Positions 1-8,169 are shown, counted from the stretch's first letter. The stretch: DNA of 64,000 bases from Streptomyces sp. TP-A0874 (GCF_001748085.1 NZ_BBZK01000010.1:186001-250000), one strand, 5' to 3'. Program-made: numbers and translations. The notes: generated by a model from the sequence alone, not told the origin.

Positions 1-9
1 GGGGCGTCG

Positions 10-71
10 AGCCCCGCAAATACACGGCAGCGTCTCGGCACCCCCACCCACTCCGGCCCCACCCCTCCCGC
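10..71 (+). repeat. Long inverted repeat, left copy
   Basis: This 62-base stretch reads in reverse complement at 6522-6584, differing by about one inserted C and a few bases at the end. It contains GCAAATACACGGCAGCG followed by a run of CCCCCACCC. It lies in non-coding DNA beyond the end of the ABC permease gene. Because it starts almost at the window edge, the repeat may continue to the left. Confidence 0.85.
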
Positions 72-201
72 TGGCAGTCAGCAGCCGCCCTGTCCTTCGG
101 TCTGGCCGACCCCTCCCGTTGCCGGTCGGGGGTTGCCGTGTCTCTGCTGGTCTGGCTGTGGCCCTTCCGGCCTTCAGCGCCCGCTGCCGTTGCTTCCACG
201 G

Positions 202-236
202 CGCCGCCCCCGTCCGCTCAGCGGACAGGGGCGGCG
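202..236 (-). terminator. Terminator of the first ABC exporter operon
   Basis: A stem of CGCCGCCCC-C-GTCCGCT pairs with AGCGGAC-A-GGGGCGGCG around a one-base loop, with a single C/A mismatch. It lies 14 bases past the permease stop codon in the direction of transcription. There is no U-tract, as is usual for Streptomyces terminators. Confidence 0.7.
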
Positions 237-249
237 GGGTGTACGGAAC

Positions 250-2823
250 TCACTCGGTGGCGATGGCGTTCAGCACGTTCATCCGGCCTGCTCGGTACGC
301 CGGCACCAGCGCGGCCACCAGGCCGACCACCGCGGAGCCGGCGAAGACCGCGATGATCGTCGGCCAGGGGATGTCCAGCACCTCCAGGCCCTCCAGGGCC
401 AGCAGCCGCTGGGCCGCCGTGCCCCAGCCCATCCCCAGGCCGAGACCGAGCAGGGCGCCGAAGAGGGCGATGACCACCGACTCCAACCGGATCATGCGGC
501 GCAGCTGGCGACGGGACAGACCGATGGCCCGCATCAGGCCGATCTCCCGGGTGCGCTCCACCACGGAGAGCGCCAGGGTGTTCACCACGCCCAGGACGGC
601 CACGATGATCGCCAGGGCGAGCAGACCGTAGACCATGTTGAGAAGCTGGCCGATCTGGTCCTGCAGCAGTTCCTTGTACTCGACCTGGTCCCGCGCCTGG
701 TACTGCGGGTACTCCGCGAGCTGCGACTTCAGCGCGGCGAAGGCCTGCTCGGACTTGCCGTCCTCGGCCTTGGCGAACATCAGTACGTTCAGCGGCATCC
801 GGTCGGCCGGCAGGTACTGCCGGACGGTCTCGATGCTCGTGTACATCGAGCCCCGGTCGACGTTCCGGTCGTCCGGAGTGATCGCCTTGACCCGGAGCTG
901 GGCGGTCTGGCCGCCGGTGAAGGCGACCCCGATCCGGTCCCCGAGGGCGAGGCCGTGCTTCTTCGCGAAGCCCTCGTCGACGGAGATGCCGTCCTTCTGG
1001 TAGGCGTCCGACAGCTTGCCCTCGACCGTCTCCACCCGGACGTCCTCGGCGTACGAAGGGCTGGCGGCGGTCAGGTGCTCCTTCGCGGACCAGCCGTCCG
1101 GGGTGGTCAGCGTGACGTCCACCCACTTGTAGTCGGTGACCCGCTCCAGACCGGGCGTCTCCCGGATCTTCTGCTCCACCTGCGGGTTGATCGGTTGGAA
1201 GGAGTCCGACTGGACGATGAAGTCGGCGCCGACCGTCCGGTCGAGTTCCTCGGTGGCCGAGGCGACCATGGAGGACCCCACGACCGACAGGCTGGCGACC
1301 AGCGCGAGGCCGATCATCAGCGCCGCTCCGGTGGCGCCGGTACGACGCGGGTTGCGCAGCGCGTTCCGCTCCGCCAGGCGGCCGACCGAGCCGAACACCC
1401 GCAGCAGCACGGCGCTGAGCACCCGCACCACGAAGCCGGCGAGCAGCGGGCCGAGGGCCACGAACCCGATGAGGCTGAGCAGGATGCCGAGCGCCAGGTA
1501 CTGCGAGCCCTCAGCGGCCTCGTCGGCCCGGCCGGCGGCCACCAGCCCGGCCGCACCCGCGAGGGTCAGCAGCGCCCCGAGCACGGCCCTGAGCCGGCCG
1601 GTCCTGCTGCGGGCCGGCACCCCGGTGTCCCGGAGCGCGGCCATCGGCGAGATCTTGCCGGCCCGGCGGGCGGGCAGGTAGGCGGCGACCACCGTGACCA
1701 CGATGCCGAGCGCCAGCCCGACGACCGGGGTGGTCGCCTTGATGGTCAGGTCGGCCGTGCTGAGCTTCATGCCGGCCTGCCCCATGAGCTTCATCAGCCC
1801 CACGGCCAGGCCCACGCCCAGGCCGACACCGACGACCGACCCGACGATCCCCAGCAGCAGCGCCTCGATGAGCACCGAGCGGTTCACCTGCCGGCGGCTG
1901 GAGCCGATGGCCCGCATCAGCCCGATCTCCCGGGTCCGCTGGGCCACCAGCATGGAGAAGGTGTTGACGATCAGGAATATGCCGACCAGCAGGGCGATGC
2001 CGGCGAAGCCGAGCAGCGCGTACTTCAGCACATCGAGGAAGGAGCCGATGTCGTTCTGGTTCTCGGCGGAGGTCTCGGCGGCGGTGGCCACCTTGTAGTC
2101 GTCGCCCAGCGCCTCGCTCACGCTCTTCTTCAGCTGCTCGTGGCTGACGCCCTGCTCGGCGGTGAGCGCGATGCTGGAGTACGCGTCGGCGGAGCCGAGC
2201 AGCTTCTGCTGGGCGGTCGCGGTGTCGAAGAAGACGATCGCGGCGCCCGGGTTGGTGGTCTGGAAGGCGGCGATGCCGGAGATCCTGGCGGTCCAGTCGC
2301 CGGTCACGGCGATGGTGCGGAGCTTGTCGCCCACCTTCAGGTGATGCTTCTCGGCCGTGTCGGCGTCCAGCATCACCTCGCCGGCGCTGCGAGGAGCGCG
2401 GCCCGAGGTGATGTCCATCGACTTCGCCGACTCGCTGTTCCAGTTGCCGGCGATGGTCGGAGCACCGGTGGACGGGCTCAGGTTGTTGTTGTCCCCGTCG
2501 ACGATGGTGACGCCCATGCTCTCGGCCATGCCGACGGCGCGCTGCACCCCCGCGGTGCCGCGCAGTTCGGTCACGGCGGAGGCGGGGACGGTCTCCGGCT
2601 TGCCGGTCGCCGGTACCTCCTCGCCGCCCTTGGCCTGCTTCGGGGAGACCGTGACATCGGCGGCGGTGTCGGCGAACAGCTTGTCGAAGGTGGTGTTCAT
2701 GGTGTCCGTGAACACCAGCGTGCCGCAGACGAAGGCCACCGACAGCACCACCGCGATCGCGGAGAGCGCCATCCGCCCCTTGTGCGCCAGGAAGTTGCGC
2801 ACCGAGGTCCTGAAGATGGTCAC
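250..2823 (-). CDS. FtsX/MacB-type ABC transporter permease, 857 aa
   Basis: Membrane subunit of an ABC exporter. The N-terminus has one membrane helix (about residues 18-36), then a large extracytoplasmic domain, then an FtsX core of three helices (about 265-385). A second block repeats this: helices near 410-470, a helix near 500, another extracellular domain, and a final three-helix FtsX core (about 730-850). The motif TREIGLMRAIG occurs in both halves, marking an internal duplication. The start is GTG, overlapping the ATPase stop codon by 4 bases (GTGA), so the two are translationally coupled. Such exporters move lipoproteins, peptides or drugs, or transmit signals to the envelope; the substrate here cannot be read. 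It is paralogous to the permease at 18050-20605. Confidence 0.9.
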   Translation of the reverse strand: MTIFRTSVRNFLAHKGRMALSAIAVVLSVAFVCGTLVFTDTMNTTFDKLFADTAADVTVSPKQAKGGEEVPATGKPETVPASAVTELRGTAGVQRAVGMAESMGVTIVDGDNNNLSPSTGAPTIAGNWNSESAKSMDITSGRAPRSAGEVMLDADTAEKHHLKVGDKLRTIAVTGDWTARISGIAAFQTTNPGAAIVFFDTATAQQKLLGSADAYSSIALTAEQGVSHEQLKKSVSEALGDDYKVATAAETSAENQNDIGSFLDVLKYALLGFAGIALLVGIFLIVNTFSMLVAQRTREIGLMRAIGSSRRQVNRSVLIEALLLGIVGSVVGVGLGVGLAVGLMKLMGQAGMKLSTADLTIKATTPVVGLALGIVVTVVAAYLPARRAGKISPMAALRDTGVPARSRTGRLRAVLGALLTLAGAAGLVAAGRADEAAEGSQYLALGILLSLIGFVALGPLLAGFVVRVLSAVLLRVFGSVGRLAERNALRNPRRTGATGAALMIGLALVASLSVVGSSMVASATEELDRTVGADFIVQSDSFQPINPQVEQKIRETPGLERVTDYKWVDVTLTTPDGWSAKEHLTAASPSYAEDVRVETVEGKLSDAYQKDGISVDEGFAKKHGLALGDRIGVAFTGGQTAQLRVKAITPDDRNVDRGSMYTSIETVRQYLPADRMPLNVLMFAKAEDGKSEQAFAALKSQLAEYPQYQARDQVEYKELLQDQIGQLLNMVYGLLALAIIVAVLGVVNTLALSVVERTREIGLMRAIGLSRRQLRRMIRLESVVIALFGALLGLGLGMGWGTAAQRLLALEGLEVLDIPWPTIIAVFAGSAVVGLVAALVPAYRAGRMNVLNAIATE

Positions 2824-3608
2824 GAGACTCTCCCGCGAGCGTCGAAGGCCTTCATCCGGTCCAGCACGGTCTCGGCGCTGGGCTCGTACATCTCGTCGAC
2901 GATGCGGCCGTCGGCGAGGAAGACGACGCGGTCGGCGTAGCCGGCGGCCACCGGGTCGTGGGTGACCATGACGATGGTCTGACCCAGTTCGTCCACGGAC
3001 CGGCGGAGGAAGCCGAGCACCTCGGCGCCGGCCCGGGAGTCGAGGTTCCCGGTCGGCTCGTCACCGAAGATGATCTCGGGTCGGGCCGCCAGGGCGCGGG
3101 CGACGGCGACGCGCTGCTGCTGGCCGCCGGAGAGTTCGGTGGGGCGGTGCTTGAGGCGGCCGGAGAGGCCGACCGTGTCCACCACCTGGTCGAGCCAGGC
3201 CTGGTCGGGCTTGCGGCCGGCGATGTCCATCGGGAGGGTGATGTTCTCCAGGGCGTTCAGGGTGGGCAGCAGGTTGAACGCCTGGAAGATGAACCCGATC
3301 CGGTCCCGGCGGAGCTGGGTGAGCTTCTTCTCCCGCAGCCCGGTGATCTCGGTCTCGTCGATGAATATCTCGCCCGAGGTGACGCTGTCGAGCCCGGCGA
3401 GGCAGTGCATCAGGGTGGACTTGCCCGAACCGGACGGTCCCATGATCGCGGTGAACCGACCGCGGGCGATGTCCACGTCGACGCCGTCGAGCGCCATGAC
3501 CCTGGTCTCGCCCGAGCCGTAGGCCTTGACCACCTGACGGGCCCGAGCGGCGATGGCCGCATGTCCATCACTCCCCCCGGCCTTGGGCGCTTGCACAGCC
3601 GTTGTCAC
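2820..3608 (-). CDS. ABC transporter ATP-binding protein (MacB/LolD type), 262 aa
   Basis: ATPase partner of the permease immediately downstream. From the chosen start, Walker A GPSGSGKST is at residues 57-65, the Q-loop at about 110, signature LSGGQQQ at 159-165 and Walker B IIFGDEPTG at 179-187; the usual alanine before DEPTG is a glycine. GTG at 3608 is chosen because AGGAG lies seven bases upstream; longer in-frame starts would place this site inside the gene. Parts of the gene are nearly identical in DNA to the second ATPase gene at 20683-21465, far more than the permeases are, which suggests gene conversion. Confidence 0.92.
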   Translation of the reverse strand: MTTAVQAPKAGGSDGHAAIAARARQVVKAYGSGETRVMALDGVDVDIARGRFTAIMGPSGSGKSTLMHCLAGLDSVTSGEIFIDETEITGLREKKLTQLRRDRIGFIFQAFNLLPTLNALENITLPMDIAGRKPDQAWLDQVVDTVGLSGRLKHRPTELSGGQQQRVAVARALAARPEIIFGDEPTGNLDSRAGAEVLGFLRRSVDELGQTIVMVTHDPVAAGYADRVVFLADGRIVDEMYEPSAETVLDRMKAFDARGRVS

Positions 3609-3979
3609 GCTATTTCTCCTCATACAGAAGTCCGGGGCCGACAGCCCGATACCCAGCCTGCTGGTTTTCCGCAGAGCGCTACCGAACGGCGCGCGGTACG
3701 GCGTTGTCGGTGAAGCCGGCCTTCCCCCCCGGGAGGCCAGCCGGCGCTTTCGATGCCACAAGCCTACGGAAACGGTCGGCCCGCTCCCCTCATCCGGTGG
3801 TACGAACCCCGGGTGGGGGCCCGTGCGGAAGGTCCCCTAAGGGCTGCTCCTGGCATGCACCTGATCCCGGCCGCCCGAAGTCTTGGCGGAACCAGTAGCT
3901 ACGATCCCGCCTAGTCCCTAACATCGATCAACGATTGGTCGATGCACCGCCGCAGAAATTGCTCGCCAGGAGGCTTCAG
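3609..3979. other. Divergent promoter region between ABC exporter and SurA-like lipoprotein
   Basis: 371 bases without a convincing gene. It must hold the promoters of the leftward ABC operon and the rightward lipoprotein gene. No well-spaced -35/-10 pair stood out on either strand. Confidence 0.5.
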
Positions 3980-4657
3980 ATGCCGCGTTCCACCGGGGGA
4001 CTTCCTCCGTTCGCCACCAAGAGTCGGGGGATCGGGCTCACCGCCGCCGCGGTGCTCCTCGCCTCGCCGCTCCTCACGGCCTGCGGTGGCGAAGGCGCTT
4101 CGCAGAGCGGGGCCGCGGCCGTGGTCGGCGGTGAGCGGATCGCCGTCTCCGAACTCCAGGCCCAGGTGCAGGACATCCGCGACGCCCAGCGCGCCAGTGA
4201 CCAGTCCGAGCAGCTGATGAAGGGGACCGGCCAGCTCAACCGGGCAACCCTGCACAGCATGATCTTCAACCGGGTGCTGGAGCAGGCCGCCGAGGACGCC
4301 GGCGTGACCGTCACCCGCGCCGACGTCGAGGAGAGCAGGGAACTGGCGGAGCGAGGCGCGGGCGGTGCCAAGCGGCTCCGCCAGATCTGGCTCCAGCAGT
4401 ACTCCATCGCCCCCAACCAGGTGGACCAGACGATCCGCAACCAGGTGCTCATGGAGAAGCTGACCACGGCGCTCGGCGTCGACGGCCGGACCCAGAGCGG
4501 ACAGGCGAAGGTCATCGCCACCGTCCAGCAGACCTCGAAGAAACTGGCCATCGAGGTCAACCCCCGCTACGGCGCCTGGGACAACGAGCAGGTGCAGCTC
4601 GGCAACATCGAGCAGCCCTGGGTGAAGAAGGACGACGCGGAGCGGGAAGAAGCCTGA
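3980..4657 (+). CDS. SurA N-terminal domain lipoprotein, 225 aa
   Basis: Predicted secreted lipoprotein: a twelve-residue hydrophobic stretch ends in the lipobox LLTAC (Cys about residue 34). The mature part, with the pattern GGERIAVSELQAQVQDI and a helical region rich in Arg, Gln and Glu, resembles the SurA/trigger-factor-like chaperone N-domain. No PPIase (rotamase) domain is recognisable, so the role is probably chaperone-like binding of secreted proteins at the membrane surface. ATG at 3980 is chosen for the AGGAGG six bases upstream; an upstream in-frame start at 3935 has no ribosome site. A strong terminator follows, so it is probably transcribed alone. Confidence 0.85.
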   Translation: MPRSTGGLPPFATKSRGIGLTAAAVLLASPLLTACGGEGASQSGAAAVVGGERIAVSELQAQVQDIRDAQRASDQSEQLMKGTGQLNRATLHSMIFNRVLEQAAEDAGVTVTRADVEESRELAERGAGGAKRLRQIWLQQYSIAPNQVDQTIRNQVLMEKLTTALGVDGRTQSGQAKVIATVQQTSKKLAIEVNPRYGAWDNEQVQLGNIEQPWVKKDDAEREEA

Positions 4658-4676
4658 GGCTCCGCTCCTCCCGAAT

Positions 4677-4709
4677 CGGAGTCCGCACTACCCGGTAGTG
4701 CGGACTCCG
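4677..4709 (+). terminator. Terminator after SurA-like lipoprotein gene
   Basis: A perfect 14-bp stem, CGGAGTCCGCACTA, pairs with its complement around the loop CCCGG, then TACTTTTCA follows. It ends 30 bases before the predicted -10 of mazG. Confidence 0.85.
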
Positions 4710-4739
4710 TACTTTTCACCACGCGCCGGCGGTCTGGGT

Positions 4740-4751
4740 TACGTTCGACCC
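4740..4751 (+). promoter_or_regulatory. Leaderless promoter -10 of mazG
   Basis: TACGTT (4740-4745) fits the Streptomyces -10 pattern TANNNT. It lies exactly six bases before the GTG start, which has no Shine-Dalgarno sequence. This is the spacing expected when transcription begins at the start codon. No clear -35 is visible. Confidence 0.5.
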
Positions 4752-5750
4752 GTGAATGCCTCCGCCACGGCCCAGGTGCCACCGTCCGGCCGCATCGTGC
4801 TGCTCACCACCAGCCACCGGGTCGCTCCGGGACTGCTCTCCTGGCCCGCCTGGCAGCTGCTGCACGGCGCCGACCGGGTGGTCTGCGCCGACCCCGACCA
4901 CCCCCAGCTCCCCTACCTGCGGGAGGCCGGCGTCCAGGTCGAGGAGGCGGACCCCTCCGCCGAGCAGCTGGTGGCCGACTGCGCCGCCACCGGCTCCGAA
5001 GGCCGCACGGTGGTGGTCCTCGCCGCCGGAACGGGCGGCGGCCCACTCACCGACGGGCTCGCCCGACTCGCCGGATCCGGCAGGGTCTCGATGCCGGAGC
5101 TGGAGCTGCTGCCCGCCTCCTACGACCTGCCCGGTGCCCGGCTGATCGACCTCGTGCAGGTCATGGACACCATCCGCGCCGAGTGTCCCTGGAGCAGCAC
5201 CCAGACCAGCGAGAGCCTCATCCGCTACGCACTCGAAGAGGTGTACGAACTCGCCGAGGCGGTCGAGGAGGGGGACCGCAGGGCGCTCTGCGAGGAACTG
5301 GGGGACGTTCTGCTCCAGGTGGTCTTCCACGCCAGGATCGCGGAGGAGGACCCGGAGGAGCCGTTCTCCGTCGACGACGTGGCCGGCGCCATCGTGGACA
5401 AGCTCATCCGCCGCCACCCGCACGTCTTCGGCGAGGAGAGCGCCGACACGGCCGAGGAGGTCAGGGAGCACTGGCTCCGGACCAAGGCCGAGGAGAAGCG
5501 GCGCGAGTCGGTGACGGAGGGCGTTCCCCTCAGGCAGCCGGCGCTGGCGCTCGCCGCGAAACTCGCGGGGCGGGCGCGCACCGCGGGCCTGGACGTCCCG
5601 CCGCCGGTGGAAGCGGACGAGGGCGTGGGCCGGGACCTGCTGGAACTGGCGATACGGGCGGAGCGGAGCGGGGTCGATCCGGAGGCGGCGCTGCGCGCCA
5701 CCGCCCGCGCCTATCGGGACGCCATCCGGGAGTCCGAGCGCTCCGATTGA
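4752..5750 (+). CDS. mazG: MazG family nucleoside triphosphate pyrophosphohydrolase, 332 aa
   Basis: MazG hydrolyses NTPs and dNTPs to monophosphates plus pyrophosphate and cleans the nucleotide pool. The N-terminal 110 residues (RIVLLTTSHRVAPGLL...) resemble the degenerate methylase-like extension of actinobacterial MazG. The MazG domain starts near LIDLVQVMDTIRAECPW. Its metal-binding acids are in LEEVYELAEAVEEGD and EELGDVLLQVVFHA, giving the EExxE...ExxD pattern. A second, weaker helical repeat follows. GTG at 4752 is preferred because a TACGTT -10 lies six bases upstream, implying a leaderless mRNA. A small membrane protein gene follows after 28 bases. Confidence 0.92.
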   Translation: MNASATAQVPPSGRIVLLTTSHRVAPGLLSWPAWQLLHGADRVVCADPDHPQLPYLREAGVQVEEADPSAEQLVADCAATGSEGRTVVVLAAGTGGGPLTDGLARLAGSGRVSMPELELLPASYDLPGARLIDLVQVMDTIRAECPWSSTQTSESLIRYALEEVYELAEAVEEGDRRALCEELGDVLLQVVFHARIAEEDPEEPFSVDDVAGAIVDKLIRRHPHVFGEESADTAEEVREHWLRTKAEEKRRESVTEGVPLRQPALALAAKLAGRARTAGLDVPPPVEADEGVGRDLLELAIRAERSGVDPEAALRATARAYRDAIRESERSD

Positions 5751-5778
5751 CCGGACCGACCACGGGTACCCGGCGGCC

Positions 5779-6222
5779 ATGTACGAGCTGAGCTGGGAAA
5801 CCTTCGCGGCGGAACGGTCCCTGCTGATCGGCATCGCCCCCTTCATCCTGGGCATCCTGATCGTGGCCGCGCTGATCGGCGCGGTGGCCTACGGCCGGCG
5901 GATCAGGAGCCGTGAGCCCCTGCCGCGGCGCGAGCCGCAGAAGCGGGCCGGCTCCTGGCAGACCCGGGACGAGTACGGGCACACCACCCCGCCGGACCAC
6001 GGCCCCGGGCACCAGGAGGCGGAGGGTGAGGGAGAGATCACCGAGCCGCCGAAGATGCACTCCCACGAGATGCACCCCAACGGCAGGCGCCACATGCCCT
6101 ACGAGTTCGGCCGCACCGAGGAGATCCCGGAAGAAGAGGAAGGCCACGACTCCCGCTCCGAGGGCCCCCCGCCCGAGCGCCCCAAATGGCACCGCGGCGG
6201 CAGCAGTCACGGCACCGGCTGA
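5779..6222 (+). CDS. DUF6479-like single-pass membrane protein, 147 aa
   Basis: One strongly hydrophobic helix (about residues 15-40, IAPFILGILIVAALIGAVAY) is followed by a basic RRIRSREPLPRR anchor. The tail is soluble, acidic and histidine-rich, with the box PPKMHSHEMHPNGRRHMPY. This resembles, from memory, the Streptomyces family called DUF6479, whose function is unknown. The N-terminus is probably outside and the tail cytoplasmic (positive-inside). The ribosome site is weak, and the gene may be read through from mazG, 28 bases upstream. Confidence 0.7.
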   Translation: MYELSWETFAAERSLLIGIAPFILGILIVAALIGAVAYGRRIRSREPLPRREPQKRAGSWQTRDEYGHTTPPDHGPGHQEAEGEGEITEPPKMHSHEMHPNGRRHMPYEFGRTEEIPEEEEGHDSRSEGPPPERPKWHRGGSSHGTG

Positions 6223-6357
6223 CCAGCCCCTGGAAGAGCCCGTAGCCCACACCCCATGACCGGAGGGTCGACCGGCAGGGGAACCCGAAGGCGAGAAGGT
6301 GACCGCAGGGTCAGAGGCGACCCGGTGGTCGCCAGACGACGGAAAGGTAGCTGCCAA

Positions 6358-6530
6358 CGGGAGGGGCGGAGGCCAGCCCCGTCACGAAAACTGACCGCGA
6401 GGTCGGCGCCGGCGGGAGGGGCGGAGGCCAGCCCGGTCACGAAAACTGACCGTGAGGTCGGCGCCGGCGGGAGGGGCGGAGGCCAGCCCGGTCACGAAAA
6501 CTGACCGTGAGGTCGGCGCCGGCGGGAGGG
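6358..6530. repeat. 55-bp tandem repeat, three copies
   Basis: The word GTCACGAAAACTGACCG starts at 6381, 6436 and 6491, an exact 55-base period, and the surrounding unit (rich in GGCGCCGGCGGGAGGGG) repeats with only one or two changes. Each of the last two copies carries the short palindrome GGTCA-N7-TGACC; the first has CGTCA. It lies in a 548-base spacer between the DUF6479-like gene and the P450 gene. Confidence 0.92.
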
Positions 6531-6584
6531 GGTGGGGCCGGAGTGGGTGGGGGTGCCGAGACGCTGCCGTGTATTTGCGGGGCT
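6522..6584 (-). repeat. Long inverted repeat, right copy
   Basis: Reverse complement of 10-71, nearly base for base. A diverged direct-orientation copy (CCCCGTAAATAGACGG, then CGGCACCCCCACCCG) sits at 6619-6650, so a local palindrome is formed here. Its left end merges into the last 55-bp tandem unit. Confidence 0.85.
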
Positions 6585-6618
6585 CAATGACCTGAGGTGG
6601 ATAGGCTCAGCCGCACGG

Positions 6619-6650
6619 CCCCGTAAATAGACGGTCGCGGCACCCCCACC
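6619..6650 (+). repeat. Third, diverged copy of the inverted-repeat sequence
   Basis: The pattern CCCCG(C/T)AAATA(C/G)ACGG followed by GCGGCACCCCCACCCG matches 13-50 with several changes and a short deletion. It is inverted relative to the copy at 6522-6584, with about 35 bases between them. Confidence 0.65.
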
Positions 6651-6665
6651 CGCGCAGGACCCACC

Positions 6666-6723
6666 CCCGCACCACCCACCGACGAGCCCGCACCACCCAC
6701 CCCGCACCCCCGCACCACCCACC
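6666..6723. repeat. Short CCCGCACCACCCACC repeats before the P450 gene
   Basis: The 15-mer CCCGCACCACCCACC occurs at 6666, 6687 and 6709 (periods 21 and 22). The tract is almost pure C/A/G on the plus strand and ends about 35 bases before the P450 promoter region. Confidence 0.7.
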
Positions 6724-6758
6724 CCGCACCGCCCGACCACCAGAACGACCGCCCCGGA

Positions 6759-6770
6759 TACGGTGCTCAG
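6759..6770 (+). promoter_or_regulatory. Leaderless promoter -10 of the P450 gene
   Basis: TACGGT at 6759-6764 lies six bases before the GTG start at 6771, the same arrangement as for mazG and the response regulator. No Shine-Dalgarno sequence is present. The -35 is not recognisable. Confidence 0.4.
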
Positions 6771-8024
6771 GTGTCTCCGCAGTCGTGCCCCCGCACCCCG
6801 CCCGCCCTCTTCACCTGGCAGTTCGCCACCGACCCCTATCCGACCTACGCCTGGCTGCGAGAGCACAGCCCGGTGCACCGCACGGTCCTCCCGAGCGGTG
6901 TCGAGGCCTGGCTGGTGACCCGGTACTCCGACGCCAGGCAGGCCCTCGCGGACGCCAGGCTCTCCAAGAACCCCGCGCACCACAGCGAGGCCGCCCACGC
7001 CAAGGGCAAGGTCGGGATCCCCGGCGAGCGCGGCGCCGATCTGATGACGCACCTGCTGAACATCGATCCGCCGGACCACACCCGGCTCCGCCGGCTGGTC
7101 TCGAAGGCGTTCACCCCCCGCCGCGTGGCCGAGTTCGCCCCCCGGGTGCAGGAGTTGGCCGACGGCCTCATCGACGGTTTCGCGGCCCGGGGGACGGCGG
7201 ACCTGATCCACGAGTTCGCCTTTCCGCTGCCCATCTACGCCATCTGCGACCTGCTCGGGGTCCCAGGGGAGGACCAGGACGACTTCCGGGACTGGGCGGG
7301 GATGATGATCCGTCACGGCGGCGGTTCTCGCGGCGGCGTGGCCCGTTCGGTGCGGAAGATGCGCGAATATCTGACCGACCTGATCCACCGCAAGCGCGCC
7401 GATCTCGGCGACGACCTCATCTCCGGTCTGATCCGCAGCAGTGACCACGGTGAGCACCTGACGGAGGGCGAGGCGGCCGCGATGGCCTTCATCCTGCTGT
7501 TCGCCGGTTTCGAGACCACCGTCAACCTCATCGGCAACGGGAGTTACGCGCTGCTGCGCAACCCGGACCAACGGCAGCGGCTCCAGGAGTCGTTGGCCGC
7601 GGGGGAGAGCGCCCTTCTGGAGAGCGCCGTGGAGGAACTGCTGCGATACGACGGCCCGGTGGAGTTGGCCACCTGGCGCTTCGCCACCGAACCGCTCGAA
7701 CTCGGCGGCCAGCGGATCGGGGTGGGCGAGCCGGTCCTGGTGGTGCTCGCGGCCGCGGACCGGGACCCGGAGCGGTTCGAGCAGCCGGACACCCTGGACC
7801 TCGCCCGCCGCGACAACCAGCACCTCGGTTACGGGCACGGCATCCACTACTGCCTCGGCGCCCCGCTGGCCCGGCTGGAGGGGCAGGTGGCCATCGCCAC
7901 GCTGCTGCGCCGACTGCCCGACCTTCGGGTGGACGCGGACCCGGAGGAACTCCGCTGGCGTGGTGGGCTCATCATGCGCGGACTGCGCACGCTTCCGGTG
8001 GCATTCTGTCCGGCAACCCCGTGA
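6771..8024 (+). CDS. Cytochrome P450 (CYP107-like), 417 aa
   Basis: Heme monooxygenase, soluble and of full length. The I-helix oxygen-binding motif is FAGFETT (about 245), the K-helix ExxR is EELLR, and the heme-ligand loop is YGHGIHYCLGAPLAR with the axial cysteine. The position normally phenylalanine in this loop is tyrosine, a conservative oddity. No ferredoxin or reductase gene is adjacent. Its place beside the rpf genes and eno matches, from memory, the Streptomyces CYP107U1 locus reported to affect sporulation; that identity is inferred from position and class only. The substrate is unknown. Confidence 0.9.
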   Translation: MSPQSCPRTPPALFTWQFATDPYPTYAWLREHSPVHRTVLPSGVEAWLVTRYSDARQALADARLSKNPAHHSEAAHAKGKVGIPGERGADLMTHLLNIDPPDHTRLRRLVSKAFTPRRVAEFAPRVQELADGLIDGFAARGTADLIHEFAFPLPIYAICDLLGVPGEDQDDFRDWAGMMIRHGGGSRGGVARSVRKMREYLTDLIHRKRADLGDDLISGLIRSSDHGEHLTEGEAAAMAFILLFAGFETTVNLIGNGSYALLRNPDQRQRLQESLAAGESALLESAVEELLRYDGPVELATWRFATEPLELGGQRIGVGEPVLVVLAAADRDPERFEQPDTLDLARRDNQHLGYGHGIHYCLGAPLARLEGQVAIATLLRRLPDLRVDADPEELRWRGGLIMRGLRTLPVAFCPATP

Positions 8025-8085
8025 CCAGCCCGATGAGTTGACCGACATCGCCGTGTGACCTGTGCGTGATCTCCACTACATCGAC

Positions 8086-8114
8086 TTGTGATGCCTCGGA
8101 GGTTTCATTACCTT
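8086..8114 (+). promoter_or_regulatory. Candidate promoter of the first rpf-like gene
   Basis: TTGTGA (8086-8091) and TACCTT (8109-8114) are separated by 17 bases. Both fit the vegetative Streptomyces consensus (TTGACN / TANNNT) reasonably well. The expected leader would be about 50 bases, with no room for a riboswitch. Confidence 0.45.
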
Positions 8115-8169
8115 CTACCGACGACTCGACTCAGACAGGCGTCATCGGTCTCTCGAAAGGCGAAAACGC

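Noticed and set aside
133..2940. A 935-codon open frame on the plus strand over the permease gene
   Set aside because: It is antisense to a strongly conserved FtsX permease and its translation is a low-complexity Arg/Gly/His-rich shadow, as high GC in the third position produces.
3883..3905. Promoter TTGGCG / TACGAT for the lipoprotein gene
   Set aside because: The two words are only 11 bases apart, too close for a sigma70-type promoter.
6358..6530. CRISPR array
   Set aside because: The 55-bp units are contiguous, with no spacers between them, and only three are present; no cas genes are near.
10..6584. Composite transposon or insertion sequence
   Set aside because: No transposase or integrase lies between the repeats, and all enclosed genes look native.
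6771..8024. P450 as part of a secondary-metabolite cluster
   Set aside because: Neighbours are rpf, eno and mazG-type genes; no PKS, NRPS, terpene or ferredoxin gene is nearby.
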